Source of the DNA: Rubeoparvulum massiliense
GTDB lineage: Bacteria > Bacillota > Bacilli > Rubeoparvulales > Rubeoparvulaceae
Direction of reading: 5' to 3'
Length of the DNA stretch: 64,000 bases
Assembly: GCF_001049895.1 (NCBI RefSeq)
Contig: NZ_CVPE01000004.1
Coordinates: 186,001-250,000 of the forward strand
The translations under genes and the position numbers were made by a program. Positions 37,161 through 46,478 of this stretch are shown here, one piece after another (the first letter of the stretch is position 1; each line of letters starts with the position of its first letter). The notes beneath the pieces were generated by a model. It searched no databases. It was not told where the DNA came from and saw only the letters and a program-made list of their open reading frames with translations.

Positions 37161-39409
37161 GCAGTCAGACGATGAACAATCTCCTTCCATTGAAGATATC
37201 GTTCTTGACTCCAGCTATCTGCATTGGTCTTTCCATAACGTTGCTCTTCATAGTTCTGGACAAAGTCCTGAAGCTGAGCTTGAAGCTCCCTGGTTGTACG
37301 AATCCCCTGAACATATTCTCGTAGTGTCTCTCCATCCTGGCGCTTCCCATAGCGAATGGACAAAGCGCGAAGAAGATACTCCACCGCTACATTCCAAGCC
37401 TTTCCATGGGCGAGGTGACCTACCCGCTGAATACGCAGCCACCACAGGAGACGTTGACGGAAGCGGAATAGTATAATCAAGAGAACGATCAGCAGTACCA
37501 AGAAAAATAGGTTCCATCCCTTCCACCATTGACTGGATTCTTTCATTGGGCTCGTCCCGGTCTCTTGAGCCACCTCTTCCTCGATCAATCGATCCTGCAA
37601 ATCACGATTCTGAAGAGGGAGAGGCATGATCTCTGTCTGTGCAGAAGTCCAGTCCTGATCATAGACCACAGTCAATGGGTTGGCGAAGCCCTTCGTTGGT
37701 TCAAAGGGAAGCCAGCCGATTCCATCAAAATAGACCTCTACCCAGGAATGGGCATCCCGCGCGCGCACGATCTGGGTATAGCCCTCCTGCTGCGTCGATG
37801 TGGTCAATCCAGGGGCAAAGCCCTTGACCCAGCGCGCTGGAATCTCATTGGCTCGGAGGAGTACCACCATACTGGTGGAGAAGTGATCACAATACCCTTG
37901 CGGTGAGTCAAATAAGAAAAAGTCCACAAAATCATGGCCTGGAGGAACATACTCCACTTCTGCCGTCTCGTATTGAAAGGGACCTGTACGGAAGTAGCTT
38001 TCAATGGCCCGTACCTTCTCATACTGTGTGGTTTTCCCAGCAGTAATCTCCTTCGCCAGCTCCCGAACACGATCAGGTAATTGATCTGGTAATTGTAAAT
38101 ACTCAATGCCCACCTCTTGTGAGCGCACTAACTCTACTGTGCGGATCTCTTTATCTAGGATTTGCGGAACTGCAGTAAGAATCGTGTATTCCTCAAGCAG
38201 TCCAGACATGGAGTGAACACTCTGCCGCGTTATATCTAGCCTTAGTTTGTCTCCTATCTCTCCGTCTTCCCCCCTATACACATTGAGTAGAGAACCGCCA
38301 TAGAACATGGTCCCATACTTAGGCTCATAGAAAGTGACAGACTGAAATTGCACCTGACGCCAATAGGTGTTATCGGATACCACCGGGGATAGAGCAGGAT
38401 GAAGGAGAGCATTGATCCTCTCCTCCAGTTTTTCCTCCTTCAAGATGGCCGGTGTAGGAAGCTCCGGCGTAGGCACTAAAAATAGCTGGTAATATCCCTC
38501 CCTTGCCTTCCAACCCCGCCCCGTGTAAATCTCCTTCACATCCCCTCGCCAATAAAAGGGGCGTGTGGAATAAGCACGGAAAATTGGAGTTTCGTCCTGA
38601 AGAAATGGCCCTCCCAGGCGTGTATCATCTTCACCATAGCCCACCTTTTTGATCCCGACCCCACTCAAGGTACCACTCTCTTCACGAAGGCTCTTAATCC
38701 ATGCAACAGGATCAGGCCATTGGGGAGCAAACTTAGGGGCAGCAAGTGCCGGTAAGATCACAAGGGTAAGCAGAAGCACCGATGCCAATACCCAGCGGAT
38801 GAATGGAAATAAGCTTCTGGTCCCCTCTCCTGCTTCCTTCCATAATTGAGACCAGCGGATCAAAGAGAGTAATAAAAAGCTTAAGAGGAATATACGAACG
38901 ATAGCCGTATTTGCCTGGTAGGCTGACCAGGTGTCGAGCAAGGCAAGATAGATGATCGTCGCAATGAAAAAGCTAAATCCCCGCTGCTTCTTTAAGATAA
39001 GCCATGCGATGAGCTGCGTACCTAGGCCAATCCCAATTAAAAAAAGCAATGTTCGGATCTCCGGTGCCATCTCCAATATTTCTCCAGCCTGTAAAGCGAG
39101 ATAGCTATTCTTCCAATCACCCCAGACATCCTTTAGCCAATCTCCATGCCAGAAAGGGACTTGTGTATAATAATTCTGGTAGATGAGCATCGCCAAGTAG
39201 AGAAGGGCCAGTATATACCTTAATACCAAAGGGAGTAAGAGCCACTCTAAGAGGAGGATCCCTAAGATCCAGTAGAGAAAAATACGAATTGTCGCTGTAT
39301 CTGTAATGGAGAGGATCGGACGTATCCATTCCACCAATATGAAAAAGAGCAAGACCACCATACCTAAGCGCAAAAGAGAGCGTCTCCAGTCATCATGAGC
39401 CCACGGCAT
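37157..39409 (-). CDS. yebA: YebA-like membrane transglutaminase-domain protein (TgpA type)
   Basis: A 750-residue membrane protein. The first 220 residues hold about seven membrane helices (DUF3488/TgpA part), and an outside transglutaminase core has Cys in SPQGYCDHFSTS near residue 487, His in ARDAHSWVEVYF and Asp/Glu in PFEPTKGF. Another helix (WNLFFLVLLIVLLIILF) near residue 640 is followed by a cytoplasmic DUF4129 tail. The ATG at 39409 is chosen for the AGGGGGTG site upstream; it overlaps the end of the DUF58 gene. The MoxR-DUF58-transglutaminase trio is a common conserved block, presumed to act in envelope quality control. Confidence 0.93.
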   Translation of the reverse strand: MPWAHDDWRRSLLRLGMVVLLFFILVEWIRPILSITDTATIRIFLYWILGILLLEWLLLPLVLRYILALLYLAMLIYQNYYTQVPFWHGDWLKDVWGDWKNSYLALQAGEILEMAPEIRTLLFLIGIGLGTQLIAWLILKKQRGFSFFIATIIYLALLDTWSAYQANTAIVRIFLLSFLLLSLIRWSQLWKEAGEGTRSLFPFIRWVLASVLLLTLVILPALAAPKFAPQWPDPVAWIKSLREESGTLSGVGIKKVGYGEDDTRLGGPFLQDETPIFRAYSTRPFYWRGDVKEIYTGRGWKAREGYYQLFLVPTPELPTPAILKEEKLEERINALLHPALSPVVSDNTYWRQVQFQSVTFYEPKYGTMFYGGSLLNVYRGEDGEIGDKLRLDITRQSVHSMSGLLEEYTILTAVPQILDKEIRTVELVRSQEVGIEYLQLPDQLPDRVRELAKEITAGKTTQYEKVRAIESYFRTGPFQYETAEVEYVPPGHDFVDFFLFDSPQGYCDHFSTSMVVLLRANEIPARWVKGFAPGLTTSTQQEGYTQIVRARDAHSWVEVYFDGIGWLPFEPTKGFANPLTVVYDQDWTSAQTEIMPLPLQNRDLQDRLIEEEVAQETGTSPMKESSQWWKGWNLFFLVLLIVLLIILFRFRQRLLWWLRIQRVGHLAHGKAWNVAVEYLLRALSIRYGKRQDGETLREYVQGIRTTRELQAQLQDFVQNYEEQRYGKTNADSWSQERYLQWKEIVHRLTA

Positions 39410-40622
39410 TCCACGCACCCCCTTGCAAAACACGTCCTACCTGACCAGGCTGAACAGGAAAATATTGAATTCCTGAAGAGGTGGTCAAGCTGGTATGATG
39501 AACCATCGTCGCGTGACCCTGCTGTGAATCAACGAGGTGGTACCACACAACCGATCCATATAATTGACGCAAGCGTGCGAATTGCTCGATGATCTCAGGA
39601 TGATTCTGAGTCGTCACCACGATGATCGTCAGCCCTCCCAAGCGCTGAACCTGGGTCAACTGCTGTAAAGCACGGGAAAATGGCAGCGTGGCTGTCGGTG
39701 TCACCCGTGCCAATGCCCGCAACATACTAGAAAAATGGCCCTCACCTAATTGGGGAAGGGAAGAGGTTTCTCCATGGAGGATCAACCCAGTAGGTTGTCG
39801 TTGCTTTAGCAAATACTGAGCTAAGCTTGCGATTAATGTAACCCCTTCTTCAAACAGTTCCAATCCCTGCTCCGTTCGGTAATTCGTCATCTCACAATCC
39901 AATAAAAAGAGATAGCGCTGATTTTCCAAAGTGGAAAATTCCTTGGTCTTAAGATTGCCTACCCGTGCCACTGCTTTCCAATCGATCCGGCTTAAGCGGT
40001 CGCCATGAACATAGTCGCGGATCCCTCGGAGGTTGGACATATCCTCTTGAAGCGGGCGTCTTGTCTGTTGACTACCAAGAGGATGACTGCTCTGTATGGA
40101 CCAAAATTGAATGGATTCTACACGGGGAAAAACAATCACTTCACTGCTAGACTTACAGGTGATGGTCCGTGACCAGAAGCCTAGGAGATCCCCACTCTCC
40201 AAGCGAACCTCCTCCCAACGATGTTCACCACGGGGTAGTTTAACGACCTCATAGGTGATGGTTACATTTCGACGCCAACCCAGAAAGATCAACCGCTCAT
40301 ACTCCTTCGCCTGTCGTAGCGAATGGGGTAGCTGATCTATTACACGTAGCCATAATACCGGGATGACCCCAGTATGAATGTGTAATGTGATCCGATTCCC
40401 TTGACCAGTGAACAATTGCTGATCTGCCACTTCCCGTTCTACCACCACATGACGTAGCAAGACGCTTACCATGATCACCTCATAGATGAGCACTGCTACA
40501 AAGGTATAGAATAGAAACCAGCTGACGAAGCCCCCTTGGAAGTTGGCATACATATAAAGAACTATGAATGTAATAATGCCAGTAAACAATCGCCACGGAC
40601 GTTGTCTCCGTCCCTTCTTCAT
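39393..40622 (-). CDS. yeaD: YeaD-like DUF58 protein (VWA-like)
   Basis: A 409-residue protein with two N-terminal membrane helices (residues about 11-28 and 30-52), a middle beta region, and the DUF58 signature GIRDYVHGDRLSRIDWKAVARVG near residue 210. A vWA-like fold follows (YLFLLDCEMTNYRT). DUF58 proteins are encoded with MoxR AAA+ ATPases and are thought to be their substrates or adaptors. AGGGGGAG lies 7 nt before the ATG. It is 13 nt after the MoxR gene. Confidence 0.93.
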   Translation of the reverse strand: MKKGRRQRPWRLFTGIITFIVLYMYANFQGGFVSWFLFYTFVAVLIYEVIMVSVLLRHVVVEREVADQQLFTGQGNRITLHIHTGVIPVLWLRVIDQLPHSLRQAKEYERLIFLGWRRNVTITYEVVKLPRGEHRWEEVRLESGDLLGFWSRTITCKSSSEVIVFPRVESIQFWSIQSSHPLGSQQTRRPLQEDMSNLRGIRDYVHGDRLSRIDWKAVARVGNLKTKEFSTLENQRYLFLLDCEMTNYRTEQGLELFEEGVTLIASLAQYLLKQRQPTGLILHGETSSLPQLGEGHFSSMLRALARVTPTATLPFSRALQQLTQVQRLGGLTIIVVTTQNHPEIIEQFARLRQLYGSVVWYHLVDSQQGHATMVHHTSLTTSSGIQYFPVQPGQVGRVLQGGAWNAVGS

Positions 40623-40635
40623 CTTATTTCTCCCC

Positions 40636-41631
40636 CTACTTTCGAATAACCGGTACAGGAACGGCCTTCATGATTTCATGAAGAACCTGCTCTACGGTAA
40701 TTCCCTGCATCTCTGCCTCGGGCTTAAGGATAATACGATGAATAAATGTAGGGATAACGAGACTCTTAATATCGTCAGGCAATACATAGGCTCTCCCCTT
40801 CAATAAAGCGAAGGCCTGAGCTGCGTGATAAAGGGCGATGGAACCACGAGGGCTAACACCAAGATGAACCTGGCGATGCTCCCGTGTCTTCTCTACTATC
40901 GTGACTAAATACTCCTTTAATGACCGCTCCATGAATACCTGATGAACCTGCTCTTGTAACTGATTGAGCTGAGCTTTGGTCATTACTGGCTGAACATCTT
41001 CAATGGGATGGTGATCATGTAAACGATCAAGAATCTCCACCTCTTCCTGCAATTGAGGATATCCTACCTTTAGCTTGAACAAGAAGCGATCCAGCTGTGC
41101 CTCGGGCAAGGGAAATGTCCCTTCATATTCCAAGGGATTCTGTGTCGCCATGACAAAGAATGGCTGGGGCAATGGATAGGTGGAGCCATCGACGGTAATA
41201 CTCCCTTCCTCCATGGCTTCTAGCAACGCTGCCTGTGTCTTCGGTGAGGTACGATTCACCTCATCGGCTAAGACGATCTCCCCCACAATGGGACCCGGAC
41301 GAAATTCGAATTCCTGACTCTTCTGGTTATACAGAGAAACGCCAGTAATATCCGAAGGGAGCAGATCAGGTGTAAACTGGATCCTTGTAAATTGACATGC
41401 CAATGACTTGGCTAAGGTACGTACCAGCATGGTCTTCCCCACACCAGGCACATCCTCCAAGAGGATATGTCCCTTCGCTAAAAGTGCAACCAGTGTGACT
41501 TCAAGGAGCTCACGCTTCCCAACAATTACATGTTCCATATTTTCAATGGTTTTCTCAAGGATAGACTTAGCTTCAGCAAAATCATACAAAGATTGCGAAT
41601 CTTCCGCTTTCGTATCAGGTATTGAACTCAA
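40636..41631 (-). CDS. yeaC: MoxR-family AAA+ ATPase (YeaC-like)
   Basis: A 331-residue AAA+ ATPase of the MoxR/RavA clade. Walker A reads LLEDVPGVGKTML, Walker B reads IVLADEVNRTSPKTQAALLEAM, and sensor 1 reads FFVMATQNPLEYEGTFPLPEAQLDRF, followed by the lid domain. The TTG at 41631 is chosen since TAGGAGGAG lies directly 5 nt upstream and the longer in-frame extension lacks both a site and family similarity. It is the first gene of yeaC-yeaD-yebA and probably supplies chaperone-like ATPase activity for this system. Confidence 0.94.
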   Translation of the reverse strand: MSSIPDTKAEDSQSLYDFAEAKSILEKTIENMEHVIVGKRELLEVTLVALLAKGHILLEDVPGVGKTMLVRTLAKSLACQFTRIQFTPDLLPSDITGVSLYNQKSQEFEFRPGPIVGEIVLADEVNRTSPKTQAALLEAMEEGSITVDGSTYPLPQPFFVMATQNPLEYEGTFPLPEAQLDRFLFKLKVGYPQLQEEVEILDRLHDHHPIEDVQPVMTKAQLNQLQEQVHQVFMERSLKEYLVTIVEKTREHRQVHLGVSPRGSIALYHAAQAFALLKGRAYVLPDDIKSLVIPTFIHRIILKPEAEMQGITVEQVLHEIMKAVPVPVIRK

Positions 41632-41781
41632 CGATTCTCCTCCTAACGCTCTACAGACTCTATCATTATTATAGATATCAAATAACCGAAAAAGTTGCAA
41701 GAATAAGGAAAATATACCGTTAATCGAATTTTGCACTGATTCAATATTCCTTTGTGAATTGTATCCTATTTAGTGCCTAGC

Positions 41782-42573
41782 TCAGCCAAAGATGGATGCA
41801 AAAAAATCATACGCTGAATGAATAATAATAACCGACCAAAGAGAGTTGGTCTTTTTATAGATGAAGCCCAATGCGAAGCTGATGAAAAATACAAGGAGGA
41901 TGGTTCCGATGATGCTCCAGCTTTCAAAGAGACCCATACGTAACCAGATGGGAAAATGAATGCTGACAAATAAGAGGGATGTATAGCGATTGGCTTTCCA
42001 AAAGCTAAACCGCTCCATCAACTTCCTTAGGAAAAGTCCGCGAAAAACAAGCTCTTCGGTGAAGCCTACTAGAAGAACATGATTTAGCCATACATTGATG
42101 CCGAGATGAAGGTTCATCTCATTCTTTAAGATGATGCCATAAAGAACGAAAAAGTATGTCCCCACTGCCAATGAGATCCAAAGTGCCCATTGGAGACCTT
42201 TCTTCACATTGCTATGAAGGCCCAAATATGCCATCGGATCTTTCTTCTCCACATATTGAACCACTAAAAACACCGGGATTACCCATATGCTAATTTTTAT
42301 TAGCGCTGAAGTCAGCGCCCTTGAAGTTGGATCTAATAGATTTAGGTATTGGACAAGCCATAGCTCACGTAAGCTCCAGAGAGAAAAGAAAGCGATAAAA
42401 AAGAGCGCGAGATAGTTGCGAGATAATATGTTTCTGATCGGAAAAACCTCCTTGATTATGAATGAACCGCCTACTGTAGATATTGATAACTCTCCAGTAG
42501 GCGGTTCTACTCTTTTAATATCCGTTTCAATACCTATTTTTTTAGAGTTGGGGTTAACTGACTGTTTACTCAA
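41782..42573 (-). CDS. CPBP-family intramembrane metalloprotease
   Basis: A 263-residue membrane protein of the CPBP (CAAX protease and bacteriocin-processing) family, with about eight helices. The catalytic motifs are the EE pair in GFTEELVFRGLFLRKL near residue 178, His in SIHFPIWLRM, and the late His in IIIHSAYDFFASI. A soluble N-terminal stretch of about 45 residues is unusual. The TTG at 42573 is supported by GGAGG 6 nt upstream and overlaps the preceding reading frame by 8 nt. Members act as intramembrane proteases or self-immunity factors; the target here is unknown. Confidence 0.88.
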   Translation of the reverse strand: MSKQSVNPNSKKIGIETDIKRVEPPTGELSISTVGGSFIIKEVFPIRNILSRNYLALFFIAFFSLWSLRELWLVQYLNLLDPTSRALTSALIKISIWVIPVFLVVQYVEKKDPMAYLGLHSNVKKGLQWALWISLAVGTYFFVLYGIILKNEMNLHLGINVWLNHVLLVGFTEELVFRGLFLRKLMERFSFWKANRYTSLLFVSIHFPIWLRMGLFESWSIIGTILLVFFISFALGFIYKKTNSLWSVIIIHSAYDFFASIFG

Positions 42574-42998
42574 TACGCGCCTCCACGCTATCAATCTGCA
42601 ACGTATCTTTTAGAATGGTTACCTTTTCTACTACTTGCATCTCCATCACTTCTTCCAGACTATCACTAAAACTTCCCACCATCTCGATGTGATATCGATC
42701 ATCTGCTTCAGCGATATCCACTTGTAAGGAAAATTGAATGTGCGATATAGCGCCGAACGCATCTTGAGGTATAAGGATATATGTTCCATCTGATTCTTGC
42801 TCAAAATAGGTGTTGAAAAGCCAAGAGGCTTGTTCCTCGCTATAATAATTCTGTAATGCTTCAATAACGATTTCTTTATCCTCTTCTGTTAATGTCAAAA
42901 GCTGTGAGTATTGGAATAGTTGATTTGTCCACTTTTCTACATCTCGCAACCAGCAAGCAAAACAATCGCCAAAAATAGAATTACTAGTCTTTTAATAT
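42566..42998 (-). pseudogene. lipoprotein gene with lost start and frameshift
   Basis: After AAGGAG at about 43,000 a frame codes for RLVILFLAIVLLAGC, a clear lipoprotein signal and lipobox. It has no ATG, GTG or TTG in front of the Lys-Arg, and hits a stop two codons after the Cys. The mature part (DVEKWTNQLFQYSQ...IEMVGSFSDSLEEV) continues in another frame for 127 codons from an accidental TTG at 42,949. The simplest reading is a small deletion at the start plus a one-base indel at the lipobox. An ATT start plus sequence error cannot be excluded. Confidence 0.65.
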
Positions 42999-43202
42999 CT
43001 CCTTCACCTCAATTAAATGATTAGTTCGTACACTAAGGACTTATACAGCAAGATCATTTCTTATGATTGTTTGCGATAGCTACCTCCCGACATGGATCTA
43101 CAATCGTCAGCGCCACATGGATACCATATATATCCAATTATGTTAATATATCTTTTGTAATGTATTTAATGAAACCAAGAACGGGGTAAAGAAGAAAATG
43201 TA

Positions 43203-43844
43203 TTATTTCAACGGTTGTACGCGATCTTGTTGGGATAGATGAGCAAGCAGTCCTTTGGCTTGAGGAAGTGATATAGCGACAATATTTCCAAGGGTAAATG
43301 CAATGATGACTGTACCAATTCCCACTGGTCCACCGAGTAACCAACCAAGAATAAATACAAGAATTTCATTCCCATTGCGTACCCAGGATATTTTCCAGCC
43401 TGTTTTTTCAACAATAAACAGCATCAGACCATCTCGAGGTCCTGCTCCTAAATCAGCGGCAATATACATTCCAATGCCATAACCTAAAATTATCGTTCCC
43501 AAAATAAAGGTGAGCACCTGTCCAACCAAGGTAGTTGGGGTGTACAGAATAAAATTATATAAATCAATAAAAAGCCCGAGAAAAAGCATATTTAGGAGAG
43601 TTCCAATTTTAGGAAATCTACTGGTAGCAATGGATGTAAAAAGAATAATCAAAAAGCCAACAATGATGGACCATGAACCAATGGTTAAGCCAAATTGAAG
43701 ATATAAGCCATAGTGAAAGACATCCCAAGGGCCAATGCCTAATGGTTTTGCTTTAATGGTTAATGCAATTCCCAGGGCGACAATCATTAACCCCATGATG
43801 AAAAAGAACCAACGGAGAAGTAACGTTCGTTTCAATCCTACCAT
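43203..43844 (-). CDS. YczE/YitT-like integral membrane protein
   Basis: A 213-residue protein with five or more helices. The stretches GIALTIKAKPLGIGPWDVFHYGL near residue 25 and YIAADLGAGPRDGLMLFI near residue 128 form the duplicated pattern of the YczE/YyaS family. In B. subtilis YczE influences post-translational competence for surfactin synthesis, but most members are uncharacterised. The gene is monocistronic, with divergent YgiT-type gene beyond it. Confidence 0.88.
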   Translation of the reverse strand: MVGLKRTLLLRWFFFIMGLMIVALGIALTIKAKPLGIGPWDVFHYGLYLQFGLTIGSWSIIVGFLIILFTSIATSRFPKIGTLLNMLFLGLFIDLYNFILYTPTTLVGQVLTFILGTIILGYGIGMYIAADLGAGPRDGLMLFIVEKTGWKISWVRNGNEILVFILGWLLGGPVGIGTVIIAFTLGNIVAISLPQAKGLLAHLSQQDRVQPLK

Positions 43845-44027
43845 TCTCCTTACTCATACTTCTTTTCTATATATAACTTTACTATATTTTACATATTCTT
43901 GCTATATCGTTGTTTTTATGTATAAAGAGACGAGAGCATCCTACGAGTATTCTGTCCTTATATTTTTGTCGTGCAAAAATAATTATCTATTGGTATAATA
44001 TCGTAAAAACCAATGGGAGGGATTGAG

Positions 44028-44480
44028 ATGACGAAAGTAGGAAGACCTAAATCAGCCAATCCGCGTTCTTTGACCATACCTGAGGTCCGGGTAACGAGAG
44101 AGGAATATCGAATGTTTAAGCTGAAAGCCGCCCAGTACGCCAGCGATAGTACTGCAAAGTTAATTCGCAATGCCATCAAAGCATACAAGACCGTCATCGA
44201 AGAGGCTTGTCAATGTGGCACTATGATGAAAGAAAGCAAAGGTACGGAACAATATAAGTTCCAGCTAGACGAAATTGAACATTATATCACGATCACCAAT
44301 ATCCCTGTTTATCAATGTCCTGAATGTGACCTCGAGGAACGAAATCTGTTTCTGTTCGCTACACTGGAAGAAATCATTGAAGAAGAAGTAGATTGGCGAG
44401 TAAAAAACAGATTACCACTTCCTACAGAAATTGATTTTAACGATCTAGTGCAGGCGAAAGAACTAACCTATAATACATAA
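44028..44480 (+). CDS. YgiT/MqsA-type zinc-finger protein with N-terminal RHH-like helix
   Basis: A 150-residue protein. The N-terminus (GRPKSANPRSLTIPEVRVTREEYRMFKLKAAQYA) resembles a ribbon-helix-helix segment. Two cysteine pairs follow: CQC at 61-63 and YQCPEC at 97-100, the second being a YgiT-type CxxC knuckle. YgiT-type proteins are often antitoxins or their relatives, but no partner toxin gene of the MqsR or MbcT type is next to it. GGGAGGG is 6 nt before the ATG at 44028. It stands directly before the type I toxin locus. Confidence 0.75.
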   Translation: MTKVGRPKSANPRSLTIPEVRVTREEYRMFKLKAAQYASDSTAKLIRNAIKAYKTVIEEACQCGTMMKESKGTEQYKFQLDEIEHYITITNIPVYQCPECDLEERNLFLFATLEEIIEEEVDWRVKNRLPLPTEIDFNDLVQAKELTYNT

Positions 44481-44587
44481 GAATATTCCATTTCCTTTTA
44501 TACCATTATTTAACTACTATGATATAATAAGTACAAGCTGATGGTTAAGGGTGGAACGGCACGCCTCCGATGAAAGGAGGTGAAGCC

Positions 44588-44692
44588 ATGTCTACTTTTG
44601 AAGCGTTAATGTTATCCATTTCGTTTACAGGATTAGTGATCGCAATCCTGAAACTAACGATAGAATTAACACGCTCCAAAAAAGACGAATAG
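44588..44692 (+). CDS. type I toxin, putative holin-like peptide (Hol_Tox/TxpA-like)
   Basis: A 34-residue hydrophobic peptide (MSTFEALMLSISFTGLVIAI then LKLTIELTRSKKDE): one membrane helix (residues 7-27) and a charged tail, as in Hol_Tox/TxpA/BsrG-type toxins that damage membranes when over-made. The AAAGGAGGTG site is very strong, 6 nt before the ATG. A convergent antisense RNA promoter lies downstream at 44,855-44,883, giving the classical type I arrangement. A second copy lacking the first five codons lies at 46,386. Confidence 0.85.
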   Translation: MSTFEALMLSISFTGLVIAILKLTIELTRSKKDE

Positions 44693-44848
44693 CCACCCTC
44701 GGCCGGGTGACTATTCTTAACTCAAATTAGTTTTGGATAGTTGCCGTTCCTCCTTAAAGGGAATCAGCTATTGACCGTGGGTGTATCGAGCACCTGCGGT
44801 CATTTTTAGGATACGCATAATCCATACAACTTATAACTTGCTATCTTC
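44678..44848 (-). ncRNA. antisense antitoxin RNA of type I system (copy 1)
   Basis: A minus-strand promoter, TTGTAA (44878-44883) 17 nt TATAGT (44855-44860), faces the toxin gene. The RNA would run about 170 nt through an internal hairpin (TGACCG...CGGTCA) to a CACCC/GGGTG hairpin followed by TTTTTT inside the toxin 3' end, so it overlaps the end of the toxin message. Boundaries are inferred from promoter and terminator. Confidence 0.65.
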
Positions 44849-44900
44849 ACCTTCACTATATAATATATGAGAATATTTTACAACGTTTCACGTTGAAACA

Positions 44901-45328
44901 TTAATCGAAGTCAATTCCAAAGATACAATGGTCAAAAACAAATTGAACGATCTTGCTATCATCGTTTGTCTCGAAAAATGGGATAGTTGCCGATTGAACT
45001 CTGGAAAATCTTTTTCTTGCACTTTCAATATGCCCTTTCCATCTGCAATTAGTATTTTATTTGCTGAAAGTATTGCTGTTCGTTTGTTTCCATTTCAAAA
45101 GAGCTGACTTCGCATCGCCCAAAGCATGTAGCGAATGGCTCTCTCTGTTGTATGTTCAATGGCGAGAATTCGATTCGCTTCCTCTTTCACCTTCTGTGGA
45201 TCAGGGATCGATGGCTGATAGGAAACCCCTGAAATACCTACTCTTCCAGTTCAGAACTCACCCCAAGTCAACGCCTCATTATAAGCTACAAAACTATGGA
45301 TCTTCTTTGCAAAATCTAAATTTACCAT
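44901..45328 (-). pseudogene. Fic-domain protein pseudogene
   Basis: The minus strand codes for MVNLDFAKKIHSFVAYNEAL, a stop, then TGRVGISGVSYQPSIPDP, IEHTTERAIRYMLWAMRSQL and, after a second stop, NGNKRTAILSANKILIADGKG. This is the Fic AMP-transferase core, whose motif here would be FWDGNKR with TGG changed to TGA. The true C-terminus DHCIFGIDFD appears in another frame at 44,901. Two in-frame stops and one frameshift make it inactive. The plus-strand frame over it is a shadow. Confidence 0.85.
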
Positions 45329-45731
45329 TCCTGTTTATGCAATACTAGTGATTATATTAATGTTTGTATATTTGCTTTATACCATTATAGTATTATACTG
45401 GAATTTAAATAACTATAATTGGATAGCTATCAGGAGGAGAGTAAAAGTACAATGGAGGTAAGGGTATGAAAAAATTGTAAGTATCATCATTTTATCTCTT
45501 AGTAGTGAAATAATTCGGGTCATAAATCCTTTAAATTTGGAAAAATGGGTCACTTCTTTTGTCATCAGCGATTCCATGTATTCACAAATTTGAGTACGGA
45601 TACCACACCCGACAACAAAGAAGTTGGACCCCATGCCTAGTTATTTCAAGTAATTCCTTGATCTTTAAATGTGTGAAAGTTTAGTTAATAATATAAGAAT
45701 ACTGACTTAATCCTATCTAGGGAGGAGTGGT
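45329..45731. other. gap between the Fic pseudogene and a small membrane protein gene
   Basis: AT-rich sequence with no recognisable gene. A minus-strand frame of 73 codons (45,413-45,634) has no ribosome binding site or known similarity and is not accepted. Confidence 0.4.
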
Positions 45732-46193
45732 TTGTTGAAATTAAGATCTCTTCTCATTATTTTTATTCTTTCTTTGTTGGCTATTTCATATATGATAATT
45801 AATTACACTTACGAGAAGCGGTTTGAAGTCATTGAAAAATTACTTCAAGAAGCCCAAAAGGATTTACCCCATACAGATTTAATTATCACTGATATTCAAT
45901 GGGACGATTATAAAAGTAAATCGCCCTATAAATACACAAGGGAAAGCATAGATTGGAACGCTTTTAAAGAAATTATTAACCGAAAAACTTTAAATTACAA
46001 CACTTTATCCTATTCGACTTCCGCATCTCTTTTATATAAACTAACCCATCTTAAGGAGAAAACATGCAGCGTGCCCATTTATTTTTATGATAAACAGGGA
46101 AACGAACTAATAGAAATCGTTATATTAATGGAAAAAATAAAAGGATACTGGACAATCGTGGGACAATTGAACTATTCCCACTTACTTCGCTGA
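45732..46193 (+). CDS. hypothetical membrane-anchored protein
   Basis: A 153-residue protein with an N-terminal membrane helix (residues 4-22, LRSLLIIFILSLLAISYMI) and an outside domain of about 125 residues ending in IYFYDKQGNELIEIVILMEKIKGYWTIVGQLNY, which reads like a small NTF2-like or beta-meander domain. Not recognised as a known family. TTG at 45732 or 45735 follows GGAGGAG at 5-9 nt. It lies between two damaged toxin-antitoxin remnants. Confidence 0.65.
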   Translation: MLKLRSLLIIFILSLLAISYMIINYTYEKRFEVIEKLLQEAQKDLPHTDLIITDIQWDDYKSKSPYKYTRESIDWNAFKEIINRKTLNYNTLSYSTSASLLYKLTHLKEKTCSVPIYFYDKQGNELIEIVILMEKIKGYWTIVGQLNYSHLLR

Positions 46194-46385
46194 GAATGAA
46201 GTATTCTCGCCTAAAAGGTTATATGCTTTTTGTACCGACCGCAAGATTCGCTTTGTATCCGTACTAGAATGCATTCTTTCCTTCACTGTTTTTTTTGATA
46301 CCCCACTTTGGTTGCAAGGGAACTTGGGAACATCACTCTTCCAAGAAAATATCCAATTGCGCTGCGATGGTTTTCTCGTATAAAT

Positions 46386-46478
46386 GAAGCGTTAATGTTA
46401 TCCATTTCGTTTACAGGATTAGTGATCGCAATCCTGAAACTAACGATAGAATTAACACGCTCCAAAAAAGACGAATAG
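46386..46478 (+). pseudogene. second, 5'-truncated copy of the type I toxin gene
   Basis: From GAA (codon 5) to the stop the DNA is identical to the toxin at 44,588, but the ribosome binding site and first codons are missing, replaced by unrelated sequence. No suitable site precedes the internal ATG at codon 8, so it should not be translated well. The duplicated block spans 46,385-46,671, matching 44,599-44,884. Confidence 0.8.

Noticed and set aside
45061-45348. A 95-codon plus-strand frame
   Set aside because: It is the antisense shadow of the Fic pseudogene, whose minus-strand translation matches a known family.
45413-45634. A 73-codon minus-strand frame (MGSNFFVVGCGIRTQ...)
   Set aside because: No ribosome binding site, no recognised family, and atypical composition; left as unannotated sequence.
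46200-46384. A possible helix-turn-helix remnant on the minus strand (GVSKKTVKERMH)
   Set aside because: Too short and without start or flanking similarity to claim.
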